Source: Candidatus Omnitrophota bacterium (GTDB lineage Bacteria > Omnitrophota > Koll11 > Zapsychrales > Zapsychraceae). From it: a stretch of 22,235 nt of DNA. The stretch is from the NCBI GenBank assembly GCA_023140095.1, contig JAGLMJ010000008.1, positions 1 to 22,235 on the forward strand, given 5' to 3'. The notes beneath the pieces were generated by a model. The model saw only the letters and a program-made list of their open reading frames with translations. It did no database searches and was not told the DNA's origin. The translations under genes and the position numbers were made by a program. This document shows, piece by piece, positions 1 to 6,711 of the stretch (position 1 is the stretch's first letter; every line of letters starts with the position of its first letter).

Positions 1-482
1 TCTTTGCAGCCGTCGCGAAACGTTTGAATGATCAAAGACTGGAATTAGTCGATTCAACTTTCCTGCTTAAAGAATATCTTGCCCCAAAAGGAACGATCAC
101 TCGACGAGGACCGACATTAAGTGAGCTAGAGGACATTGCTTTTGGAACGACGATCGCAAAAGAAATGGGAGGCATTGACGTCGGGCAGACGGTTGTCGTC
201 AAGGATAAAGCCATCGTTGCTATTGAGGCCATGGAAGGAACAGATCGTACTATTTTTCGTGGTGGAAGAATAGCCCAAAACGGAGCTGTTGTTGTCAAAA
301 TGAGTAAACCCAACCAAGATGTTCGCTTTGATGTTCCCGTGATCGGCCCGCGTACCATTAGGACCATGGTGAAATCCAAAGCAAAATGTCTCGGGATCGA
401 GGCAGAAAAAACCCTTATTATCGACCGGGATAAGTGTGTCAAGCTTGCCAATATGGCGGATATTTGCATTGTTGGCGCCTAG
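1..482 (+). CDS. lpxI: LpxI family UDP-2,3-diacylglucosamine pyrophosphatase, C-terminal part (5' end outside window)
   Basis: LpxI hydrolyses UDP-2,3-diacylglucosamine to lipid X and UMP at the cytoplasmic face, an early step of lipid A synthesis; it replaces LpxH in many non-enteric diderms. The frame is open from the window edge (first full codon at base 3), so the TTG at base 24 is probably internal. The visible ~160 residues match the catalytic C-terminal domain: the segment LAPKGTITRR, then DIGQ-like DVGQTVVVKD, the EAMEGTD motif, the KPNQDVRFDVPVIGPRTI block with its conserved Asp residues, and a closing domain ending ICIVGA. The N-terminal LpxI domain is not in view. It is followed by a 168-base gap holding the next promoter. 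Assignment rests on recognised family motifs and is firm for the family. Confidence 0.9.
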   Translation, partial: FAAVAKRLNDQRLELVDSTFLLKEYLAPKGTITRRGPTLSELEDIAFGTTIAKEMGGIDVGQTVVVKDKAIVAIEAMEGTDRTIFRGGRIAQNGAVVVKMSKPNQDVRFDVPVIGPRTIRTMVKSKAKCLGIEAEKTLIIDRDKCVKLANMADICIVGA

Positions 483-575
483 AATAATATCATTTTCTCT
501 CCAAATTTCTGTAATTTTTCATCAATACGAATTTCTTGCGGCTATTTTTCGGCGAAGCAAATGGCTGTCTTTTGA

Positions 576-604
576 TTGACACCTCGAGGCTTTTTTTATA
601 TAAT
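576..604 (+). promoter_or_regulatory. Consensus sigma-70-type promoter upstream of lysS
   Basis: TTGACA lies at 576-581 and TATAAT at 599-604, separated by exactly 17 bases. Both hexamers and the spacing equal the housekeeping sigma-70/SigA consensus. The predicted start of transcription is near 611, about 40 bases before the lysS ATG at 651. It probably drives lysS and the lol genes behind it. No operator-like inverted repeat overlaps it apart from the 8-bp CCTCGAGG in the spacer (582-589). Confidence 0.8.
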
Positions 605-634
605 CTATCTATCTTTATTAATATAAGTATTAAA

Positions 635-639
635 AAGGA
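635..639 (+). promoter_or_regulatory. Ribosome binding site that decides the lysS start
   Basis: AAGGA at 635-639 merges directly into an upstream in-frame ATG at 639, so it cannot serve that codon. It lies 11 bases before the ATG at 651, a usable spacing. The start at 651 also removes four hydrophobic residues (MFIF) not expected on a lysyl-tRNA synthetase. Confidence 0.6.
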
Positions 640-650
640 TGTTTATTTTT

Positions 651-2105
651 ATGGAAGTTGATGAAATTAGAAGAGTTAGGTTAGATAAACTCAAGAAGTT
701 AAAAGACCATGGGATTGCTCCTTATGGTATGCGTTTCGACCGGACCAGTTCAATTTCTGATGTTCTGCAAAGTTTTGGAGAGGAAAAAGAGGTGACCATT
801 GCGGGACGCCTTATGGCAAGCCGCAGCCACGGGAAAGTTATATTTGCCGATTTAGAAGATCAAAGCGGCAAAATTCAGCTTTTTATCAAAGTCCAGCAGG
901 TAACGGCCAATGGATTTGAAATTGTTAAAGCATTGGATATCGGCGATATCATCGGGATCAAAGGAACATTATTCATTACGAAAACAGGACAGCAAAGCGT
1001 CCGTGTTGCCGAAATAACAGTTCTTTCCAAATCGCTTTTGTCTCTACCGGAGAAATGGCATGGCTTAAAGGATGTTGAGATCCGCTATCGGCAGCGATAT
1101 GTCGACCTGATCGCTAACAAAGAAGTCAAAGAGATCTTCATTAAGCGCAGCAAGATCGTTACGTATATACGCGCCTTTTTAGATAAGCTAGGATTTCTGG
1201 AAGTTGAAACGCCGATGCTTCAGCCAATGGCCGGCGGCGCGCGCGGCCGTCCTTTTAAAAGCCAGCATAATGCCTATGACATGGATGTATTCCTGCGGAT
1301 CGCGCCGGAGCTGTATTTAAAACGGCTTCTTGTCGGCGGGCTCGAACGTGTCTATGAGATCAACCGCAATTTTCGCAACGAGGGGGTTTCCACCCGTCAT
1401 AACCCTGAGTTTACCATGCTCGAGGTCTATCAGGCTTACGGAGACTATGAGGATATGATGAAACTGACCGAAGATCTCGTCAGCAGTTTAGCGAAAGAGA
1501 TTGCCGGGTCCTACAAGGTCAACTACCAGGGAAAAGAGATCGATTTTTCTCCGCCGTGGGAGCGAAGGTCCTTTGCGCAGGTTGTTAAGGATAAGTTTGA
1601 TATCAATCCTGAAGATGACGCAAAGACGATGCTGGATAAGGTTAAGGCGCATAAAAACCAGAAGGTCAAGATTGATACGCTGACGCGCTCGGCTGTTATG
1701 AAGATCGTGGAAGATATGCTCGAGGAGGAGGAGATCATCAATCCCGTATTCTTTACGGATTATTTTACGTTTCTCTGCCCGCTGGCGAAGACGTCGCCGG
1801 AGAACAAAGCGATCTCCCAGCGTTTTGAGGTGTTCATATCCGGAATGGAGGTTGGCAACGCCTATTCCGAGCTTAATGACGCTCAAGAACAACGGCAGCG
1901 CCTGCAGGAAGACCTGGATGATGATGTGGAAACAGGCAACCGTTGTGTCGATGAGGATTTCTTGAATGCCCTGGAATATGGGATGCCGCCGGCCGGCGGT
2001 TTGGGGATCGGTATTGACCGGCTTGTTATGATCTTGACGAATGCCCCGTCGATCCGGGACGTGATCTTGTTCCCGTTAATGAAACCGTTAGAAAAAAGGG
2101 AATAG
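651..2105 (+). CDS. lysS: Lysyl-tRNA synthetase, class II
   Basis: It charges tRNA-Lys with lysine in the cytoplasm. The 484-residue product has the usual LysRS length and order: an OB-fold anticodon-binding domain (about 45-130, with AGRLMASRSHGK and FADLEDQSG), then the class II catalytic core. Seen in the core are motif 1 around FLEVETPML (182-190), motif 2 with RVYEINRNFRNEG and TRHNPEFTMLE (233-258), and motif 3 GIGIDRLVM (452-460). The amino-acid site region FISGMEVGNAYSELND is also present. The segment GGARGRPFKSQHN (195-207) is a variant of the common GGAxARPFxTxHN. An in-frame ATG at 639 is rejected because the Shine-Dalgarno abuts it. A strong promoter lies just upstream, and a LolC/E permease follows after 61 bases. 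Confidence 0.97.
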   Translation: MEVDEIRRVRLDKLKKLKDHGIAPYGMRFDRTSSISDVLQSFGEEKEVTIAGRLMASRSHGKVIFADLEDQSGKIQLFIKVQQVTANGFEIVKALDIGDIIGIKGTLFITKTGQQSVRVAEITVLSKSLLSLPEKWHGLKDVEIRYRQRYVDLIANKEVKEIFIKRSKIVTYIRAFLDKLGFLEVETPMLQPMAGGARGRPFKSQHNAYDMDVFLRIAPELYLKRLLVGGLERVYEINRNFRNEGVSTRHNPEFTMLEVYQAYGDYEDMMKLTEDLVSSLAKEIAGSYKVNYQGKEIDFSPPWERRSFAQVVKDKFDINPEDDAKTMLDKVKAHKNQKVKIDTLTRSAVMKIVEDMLEEEEIINPVFFTDYFTFLCPLAKTSPENKAISQRFEVFISGMEVGNAYSELNDAQEQRQRLQEDLDDDVETGNRCVDEDFLNALEYGMPPAGGLGIGIDRLVMILTNAPSIRDVILFPLMKPLEKRE

Positions 2106-2166
2106 GGTCATAGAAGATAATCTTAATTTTTAGAAACTCGGCACCTATCCTCTAAATGCTAAATTT

Positions 2167-3363
2167 ATGAATTACGAAAACTGGATCACTTATCGTTATT
2201 TGACAGCAAGCAAGGGGAGGTTTCTTTCGTTCCTTAATTTAATTTCCGTTGCCGGTGTAGCCATCGGGGTCATGGCCTTGATCGTTGTAACCGGGATCAT
2301 GACTGGTTTCGGCAACAATCTGCGCGAAAAGATCATCGGAACGACGCCGCATGTGATGATCGAAAAAGAGACCGGCATTGGCAGTTTCCATGAACTCCGC
2401 CAACGGGTCAATGCCATTGAAGGGATCGAGGATTCATCGGCCTATATCCAAGGGAACGTTTTTCTTGAAAGCGCCGATGGTCAGGCAACGGGGATCTTCA
2501 TGCGGGGGATCTTTCCTGAAACAGAAGCCCGGGTGACTAAGGTCGATCAGTATTTGGTTAAAGGAACATTGGAAGATCTTGCAGGCGACAAGGTCTTTAT
2601 TGGAATCAAATTAGCCCGTTACTTTGGATATCGTCTTGGCGATACCATTACGGTGATCTCTCCGGGTTCGGGTGTTTCCGGCCAGGGCTGGCGGTACCAG
2701 TTAAAGGTTGCCGGGATCTTCAAGACGGGGATGGCAGATTATGACCTGAACTTGGTTCTCGTGCATCTTCCTAAAGCTCAGGCTATTTTTGGTTTGGACG
2801 AAAATATCGCAACTGGACTTGGCGTCAAACTCAAAGATTCGTATAAAGCCAGAAAGATGAAAGATTCTATTTACGGAGTTATTGGACGCGGATTCTTAAT
2901 AAAAACATGGATCGATATTAACCGCGGTCTTTTTGAAGCTTTGTTTCTTGAGAAATGGGGTCTGTTCATTATCTTGTCGTTAATGGTCATAGTGGCCTCG
3001 TTCAATATTATTAGCACATTGATCGTAACAGTAACGAGCAAGATCCATGATATCGGTATTCTGCAGTCGATCGGCGTGCCGAAGCACGTGATCAGAAGGA
3101 TATTTACCAAACAGGGGGTTTTTATCGGCGCGTTAGGAACGCTCTGGGGATTGGCCGGCGGGGTCGGATTAAGTTATATTCTCAAGACGTACGTCAAGGT
3201 TCCTCAGGAAATTTATTCTACCGATCATGTTCCGGTCGAGTTGCAGCCAGGGGATATTGCGATCATTGTGGGAGCGGCATTAATGATCAGTTACCTGGCG
3301 ACCATTTACCCGGCGGCGAAAGCGGCAAACCTTCAGCCGGTAGAGGCCCTGCGGTATGAATAG
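2167..3363 (+). CDS. lolE: LolC/LolE-family lipoprotein-releasing ABC transporter permease
   Basis: Inner-membrane subunit of the complex that extracts outer-membrane lipoproteins and hands them to LolA. The 398-residue protein has the family topology: TM1 at about 21-43, a large periplasmic domain (about 50-260), and TM2-TM4 at about 265-289, 316-339 and 362-383. The opening NWITYRYLTASKGRFLSFL and the end [18 protein letters not shown] are strong LolC/E hallmarks. It overlaps lolD by eight bases, so the two are translationally coupled. Only one permease gene is present here, so it may work as a homodimer like LolF, or a second permease lies elsewhere. LolC, LolE and LolF cannot be told apart by eye; the symbol is a family label. 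No clear Shine-Dalgarno precedes the ATG. Confidence 0.92.
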   Translation: MNYENWITYRYLTASKGRFLSFLNLISVAGVAIGVMALIVVTGIMTGFGNNLREKIIGTTPHVMIEKETGIGSFHELRQRVNAIEGIEDSSAYIQGNVFLESADGQATGIFMRGIFPETEARVTKVDQYLVKGTLEDLAGDKVFIGIKLARYFGYRLGDTITVISPGSGVSGQGWRYQLKVAGIFKTGMADYDLNLVLVHLPKAQAIFGLDENIATGLGVKLKDSYKARKMKDSIYGVIGRGFLIKTWIDINRGLFEALFLEKWGLFIILSLMVIVASFNIISTLIVTVTSKIHDIGILQSIGVPKHVIRRIFTKQGVFIGALGTLWGLAGGVGLSYILKTYVKVPQEIYSTDHVPVELQPGDIAIIVGAALMISYLATIYPAAKAANLQPVEALRYE

Positions 3364-4063
3364 AAATAGATGTGTGATTCTCGAAGCATCGAATATTAAT
3401 AAATCTTACTTTTGCACTAACAACGCGCTGCATGTTCTTAAAGGAATTGATCTAAAGATTGGGGAAGGTGAGATTGTTTCGGTCGTCGGGCCTTCCGGAG
3501 CCGGAAAATCGACGCTCTTGCATGTCCTCGGCGGTTTAGACCGGCCCGATCAAGGTACGGTCCATCTTGAAGGGGGAAACATATACGACTTGAAGGATGC
3601 GGCACGGGCAAAGATACGCAATAGCAAAGTCGGCTTTGTCTTTCAGTTCTATCATCTGCTTCCGGAGTTTACGGCTTTGGAGAATGTTCTGCTGCCGGCG
3701 ATGATCCAAATGCGGAAAGGCGCCAAGAAGCAATTTGAAGGACAAGGATTGGATATTCTTGATAAAGTTGGATTGAAAGAGAGAGTCCATCATAAGCCGT
3801 ATCAATTGTCGGGAGGCGAACAGCAACGGGTGGCCATTGCCCGGGCGCTGATCAATAAGCCCCGGATCGTTTTCTGTGATGAACCAACGGGCAACCTCGA
3901 CTCTGAAAGCGGGGAAGGGATCATCCATTTATTAATGGATTTAAACAAAAAGAATAATCAAACACTTGTGATCGTGACGCATGATGAACATATTGCAGAG
4001 CGTTCCAATCGAACGATCCATATCAGAGACGGAGAATTGATTTCGGAGACGATCACCCGCTAG
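3356..4063 (+). CDS. lolD: LolD, lipoprotein-releasing ABC transporter ATPase
   Basis: Cytoplasmic ATPase that powers lipoprotein release with the permease encoded just upstream. The 235 residues show a complete ABC domain: Walker [10 protein letters not shown] (45-53), the Q-loop in [17 protein letters not shown] (95-111), signature LSGGE (151-155), Walker B IVFCDE (171-176) followed by the D-loop region GNLD, and the switch His at 209. The [17 protein letters not shown] pattern is typical of the MacB/LolD group, and the neighbour decides for LolD. Its ATG lies inside the last codons of the permease gene. After its stop there is a long imperfect palindrome without a T-run. Confidence 0.94.
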   Translation: MNRNRCVILEASNINKSYFCTNNALHVLKGIDLKIGEGEIVSVVGPSGAGKSTLLHVLGGLDRPDQGTVHLEGGNIYDLKDAARAKIRNSKVGFVFQFYHLLPEFTALENVLLPAMIQMRKGAKKQFEGQGLDILDKVGLKERVHHKPYQLSGGEQQRVAIARALINKPRIVFCDEPTGNLDSESGEGIIHLLMDLNKKNNQTLVIVTHDEHIAERSNRTIHIRDGELISETITR

Positions 4064-4080
4064 TTCTTTCGTTTTACGCA

Positions 4081-4181
4081 AATATAGTATTCGCAAAACA
4101 AATTCGTTAGTTTTGAAGGAGGCCTTTTCGTCTAAAGATAAAGTTTGAAAAGTTACGGATTTATATTGCGAATACTATAGT
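4081..4181. repeat. MITE-like long imperfect palindrome, about 97-101 bp
   Basis: A perfect 14-bp inverted repeat, TATAGTATTCGCAA at 4083-4096 and its reverse complement at 4166-4179, bounds the element. Moving inward, the arms continue to pair imperfectly for about 20 more bases (roughly 14 of 21 positions match), so the whole stretch can fold into one long hairpin centred near 4131. One mismatch beyond the outer ends, AA/TT pairs extend the repeat. No open frame of note lies inside. The ends begin and finish with TA, compatible with a TA target duplication as made by IS630/mariner-type transposases, but TA could equally be part of the repeat. It fills most of the lolD-aminotransferase gap and carries no T-run, so it is not a classical terminator. 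Confidence 0.65.
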
Positions 4182-4218
4182 TTCTGAACGTGATCGGTGA
4201 TAATTGATAGAAAAAAGT

Positions 4219-4223
4219 GGGGG
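4219..4223 (+). promoter_or_regulatory. Ribosome binding site for the aminotransferase start
   Basis: A GGGGG run at 4219-4223 sits four bases before the ATG at 4228. An in-frame TTG at 4204 has no such site and would add eight residues not found in the family. Confidence 0.5.
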
Positions 4224-4227
4224 TATA

Positions 4228-5091
4228 ATGAAAATTTATTTAAATGGAAAATTTGTGAGCAAAAAAGAAGCAACCGTGTCCGTGTTTGATCATGGGTTTC
4301 TCTACGGAGATGGCGCTTTTGAGGGGATCCGTTCTTATAAGAGCCTTGTGTTCAAATTAAAGGAACATATTGACCGCCTCTATGAAACAGCGCATACGCT
4401 TATGATCAAGATCCCTCTTACCAGAAAACAAATGATCAAGGCTGTTGTCGATACGCTCAAGGTCAATAAACTCAAGGATGCGTATATTCGTGTTATTGTG
4501 ACGCGCGGGGAAGGTGATCTTGGGTTAGACCCAAAGAAATGTTTTGGTACGCCTGGCGTTATTATTATCGCCGATAAGATCGCGCTGTATCCTAAAGAAC
4601 TCTATAACAAGGGTATGGAGATTATCACGGTGCCGACCGTGCGCAATAATCCCGAGGCGCTCAATCCCCAATTAAAATCGTTAAACTATCTTAACAATAT
4701 TCTGGCGAAGATCGAGGCTGGCAATTCGGGATATTGTGAAGCTATTATGCTTGACCATCAGGGCTATGTGGCTGAGTGTACAGGCGATAATATTTTTATT
4801 GTGAAGAACGGTATTCTATTGACGCCGAGCCAGGGCCGGCTCAAAGGCATTACGCGGGATGTTGTTCTGGCTTTGGCGGCAAGGACTAAAACCAAGACAG
4901 AGGAGCGCTTGATCACGCGCCACGAAGTTTATACGGCGGATGAATGTTTTTTGACCGGAACGGCGGCAGAGATCATTCCTGTTGTGAAAGTTGATGGTAG
5001 GACAATAGGTCACGGAGCGCCCGGCGCAATGACGAAGAAGATGATCAAGATGTTTAAAACCGAAACGACGAAAGACGGGGTCAAATATTAA
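4228..5091 (+). CDS. ilvE: PLP-dependent class IV aminotransferase (branched-chain aminotransferase-like)
   Basis: Fold-type IV PLP enzyme, most likely transferring the amino group between glutamate and branched-chain 2-oxo acids. From the ATG at 4228 the protein is 287 residues. Seen are the N-terminal MKIYLNGKFV and FDHGFLYGDGAFEGIRSY (20-37), the PLP-binding Lys150 in QLKSLNYLNNILAKIEA (148-164), the phosphate-binding region AECTGDNIF (182-190), and LTGTAAEIIPVVKVDGR near the end. This pattern resembles the short IlvE proteins of archaea and deep bacterial lineages. D-amino-acid transaminase or aminodeoxychorismate lyase are close relatives that sequence reading alone does not exclude. It stands between lolD and mcsA with no obvious functional link to either; 32 bases separate it from mcsA. 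Confidence 0.85.
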   Translation: MKIYLNGKFVSKKEATVSVFDHGFLYGDGAFEGIRSYKSLVFKLKEHIDRLYETAHTLMIKIPLTRKQMIKAVVDTLKVNKLKDAYIRVIVTRGEGDLGLDPKKCFGTPGVIIIADKIALYPKELYNKGMEIITVPTVRNNPEALNPQLKSLNYLNNILAKIEAGNSGYCEAIMLDHQGYVAECTGDNIFIVKNGILLTPSQGRLKGITRDVVLALAARTKTKTEERLITRHEVYTADECFLTGTAAEIIPVVKVDGRTIGHGAPGAMTKKMIKMFKTETTKDGVKY

Positions 5092-5123
5092 TTTTGTAAC
5101 CCGGCGCATAAGGAAAACCTGAT

Positions 5124-5627
5124 ATGCAATGTGATATTTGTTCAAAGAAAAAAGCAACGGTCCATCTGACGGAAATTGTCGACGATCAAATGTCAGAGAT
5201 GCATCTTTGCGAGGAGTGCGCGCGGCAAAAAAGCGTGCAGATGGAGCAGCAGTTCGGTTTGGCAGACCTGCTTGCGGGCCTGGCGGATTTTGGAAAGCCG
5301 GTGAAGGAAGAAGCGCAGGAAAGCATTAAATGCTCGAATTGTGGAATGACCTATGATGAATTCAGGAAATTCGGCCGTCTAGGGTGCGGTCAATGTTACG
5401 AATCTTTTAAGATGCACTTGAGCACACTTCTTAAGAAAGTTCATGGCTCCAACCATCATTTGGGCAAATCACCGGCGAAGATCCCTCAATCTGAGAAGAA
5501 AAAGATCGAGAATTTTCAGGAACTAAAAATACAGTTGCAGCAAGCCATTCAAAGGGAAGACTTTGAACGGGCGGCAGAGATCCGGGATAAGATCCGGGAT
5601 CTGGAAAATAAGGGAGACAAGAAATAG
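5124..5627 (+). CDS. mcsA: McsA, zinc-binding activator of the McsB arginine kinase (UVR domain)
   Basis: In Bacillus, McsA binds and activates McsB and belongs to the CtsR heat-shock operon. This 167-residue protein shows four CxxC pairs: C3/C6, C29/C32, C70/C73 and C88/C91, enough for two zinc sites. A C-terminal UvrB/UvrC (UVR) domain at about 131-163 carries the typical LQQAIQREDFERAAEIRDKI. The N-terminal MQCDICSKKKATVHLTEI is a strong McsA signature. AAGGA lies ten bases before the ATG. mcsB starts 28 bases downstream. No ctsR gene precedes it; an aminotransferase occupies that place, so the CtsR-modulating role known from Firmicutes cannot be assumed. Confidence 0.93.
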   Translation: MQCDICSKKKATVHLTEIVDDQMSEMHLCEECARQKSVQMEQQFGLADLLAGLADFGKPVKEEAQESIKCSNCGMTYDEFRKFGRLGCGQCYESFKMHLSTLLKKVHGSNHHLGKSPAKIPQSEKKKIENFQELKIQLQQAIQREDFERAAEIRDKIRDLENKGDKK

Positions 5628-5638
5628 GCCTTTGAGGC

Positions 5639-5644
5639 GGAGGA
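5639..5644 (+). promoter_or_regulatory. Ribosome binding site that decides the mcsB start
   Basis: GGAGGA at 5639-5644 is the best Shine-Dalgarno in the mcsA-mcsB gap and lies 11 bases before the ATG at 5656. The frame is open farther upstream into mcsA, but those residues (basic, low similarity) are not part of the family. Confidence 0.6.
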
Positions 5645-5655
5645 ATGGATATCCG

Positions 5656-6705
5656 ATGAAACTAGACGATTTTATTTACAACACGGGGCAGTGGTTAAAG
5701 GGGCGAGGGGCATTCTCAAATATTGTCATGTCTTCGCGTATTCGGCTGGCGCGCAATTTGGCCGAGAAACCTTTTCCGAATAAAGCCAGAAAGAAAGAGC
5801 TTAATGAGATCCTGGCCACTGTTATCAATGCGACCGAGAATATTGAGTTCTTTAAGAAGTCCATACTTCTTAAGATCAATGAACTTGATAATGTCGACAA
5901 ACAATTCCTGATCGAACGGCATTTGATGAGCCACGAGCATGCCGGCAATCCGGAGGGCAAGGCTTTGATCGTCTCCGAGGAAGAAGTGTTATCCGTGATG
6001 ATCAATGAGGAGGATCATTTGCGTCTTCAGGTGATGCAGTCCGGTTTTAACTTAGATGAAACTTGGGAAATTGCTAACACGATCGATGACGCTTTGTCCC
6101 AGAAACTGGATTTCGCTTATTCGCTTCATTGGGGATATCTTACGGCATGCCCGACCAATACCGGGACGGCTATGCGCGGGTCGGTCATGCTTCATTTGCC
6201 GGCCTTAGTCATGACCAAGCAGATCAACAAAGTATTGGCTGCCATTTCAAAATTAAACTTTGCTTCAAGGGGGTTTTATGGCGAAGGGACACAGGCCAGT
6301 GGTAATTTTTATCAAATATCCAATCAAGTGTCGATGGGCCATGCCGAATTAGATGTCCTTCAAAACATCAGCGGCTTGATCCGCCAAGTGATCGAACAAG
6401 AGGAACAGTCGCGTCAGGCATTGTTGGTGCAGAACAAACCGATGTTGGAAGATAAAATATTCCGTTCCTACGGCGTCTTAAAGAATGCCCATATTATCTC
6501 CAGCCAGGAAACGGTTGAATTATTATCCATGGTCCGATTAGGGATCGATCTGGATATTGTCAAAGATGTTGACCGCAATGCGATCAATGAATTGTACATT
6601 ATGATTCAGCCGGCCCATTTGCAGAAGATCGAAGGGAAAAAATTATCCGCATCAGAACGGGATACTAAACGCGCCAGTCTTATTCGCGAAAAGATAGGAG
6701 GGTAG
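5656..6705 (+). CDS. mcsB: McsB, protein-arginine kinase
   Basis: Guanidino-kinase-fold enzyme that phosphorylates arginine side chains of proteins, marking them for ClpC-ClpP degradation in Firmicutes. The 349-residue product has the family's key elements: SSRIRLARNL (26-35, nucleotide binding), the NEED motif in VMINEEDHLRLQ (115-125), CPTNTGT with the active-site Cys (165-171), and GTQASGNFYQISN (211-223). A C-terminal RDTKRA (335-340) fits the RDxxRA phosphoarginine-binding motif of McsB. These features separate it from creatine and arginine kinases. The start at 5656 is chosen by Shine-Dalgarno and by family length (B. subtilis McsB is about 363 residues). Six bases separate its stop from the clpC ATG, so the two are surely co-expressed. 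The start codon overlaps a five-codon ATG-to-TGA mini-frame (5645-5659), which looks accidental. Confidence 0.95.
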   Translation: MKLDDFIYNTGQWLKGRGAFSNIVMSSRIRLARNLAEKPFPNKARKKELNEILATVINATENIEFFKKSILLKINELDNVDKQFLIERHLMSHEHAGNPEGKALIVSEEEVLSVMINEEDHLRLQVMQSGFNLDETWEIANTIDDALSQKLDFAYSLHWGYLTACPTNTGTAMRGSVMLHLPALVMTKQINKVLAAISKLNFASRGFYGEGTQASGNFYQISNQVSMGHAELDVLQNISGLIRQVIEQEEQSRQALLVQNKPMLEDKIFRSYGVLKNAHIISSQETVELLSMVRLGIDLDIVKDVDRNAINELYIMIQPAHLQKIEGKKLSASERDTKRASLIREKIGG

Positions 6706-6711
6706 AGGGAG

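Noticed and set aside
32..469. Minus-strand frame of 145 codons opposite lpxI
   Set aside because: Mirror of a strongly matching LpxI frame; no recognisable motif and no ribosome site.
582..597. CCTCGAGG plus C and seven T as an lpxI terminator
   Set aside because: A 4-bp stem without a loop cannot terminate; the bases are the spacer of the lysS promoter.
2120..2140. AAGATAATCTT followed by AATTTTT after lysS as a terminator
   Set aside because: The palindrome leaves a one-base loop, so no stable stem forms, and lol genes follow closely.
5645..5659. Mini-frame ATG GAT ATC CGA TGA overlapping the mcsB start
   Set aside because: The Shine-Dalgarno abuts its ATG, leaving no spacing; most likely accidental.
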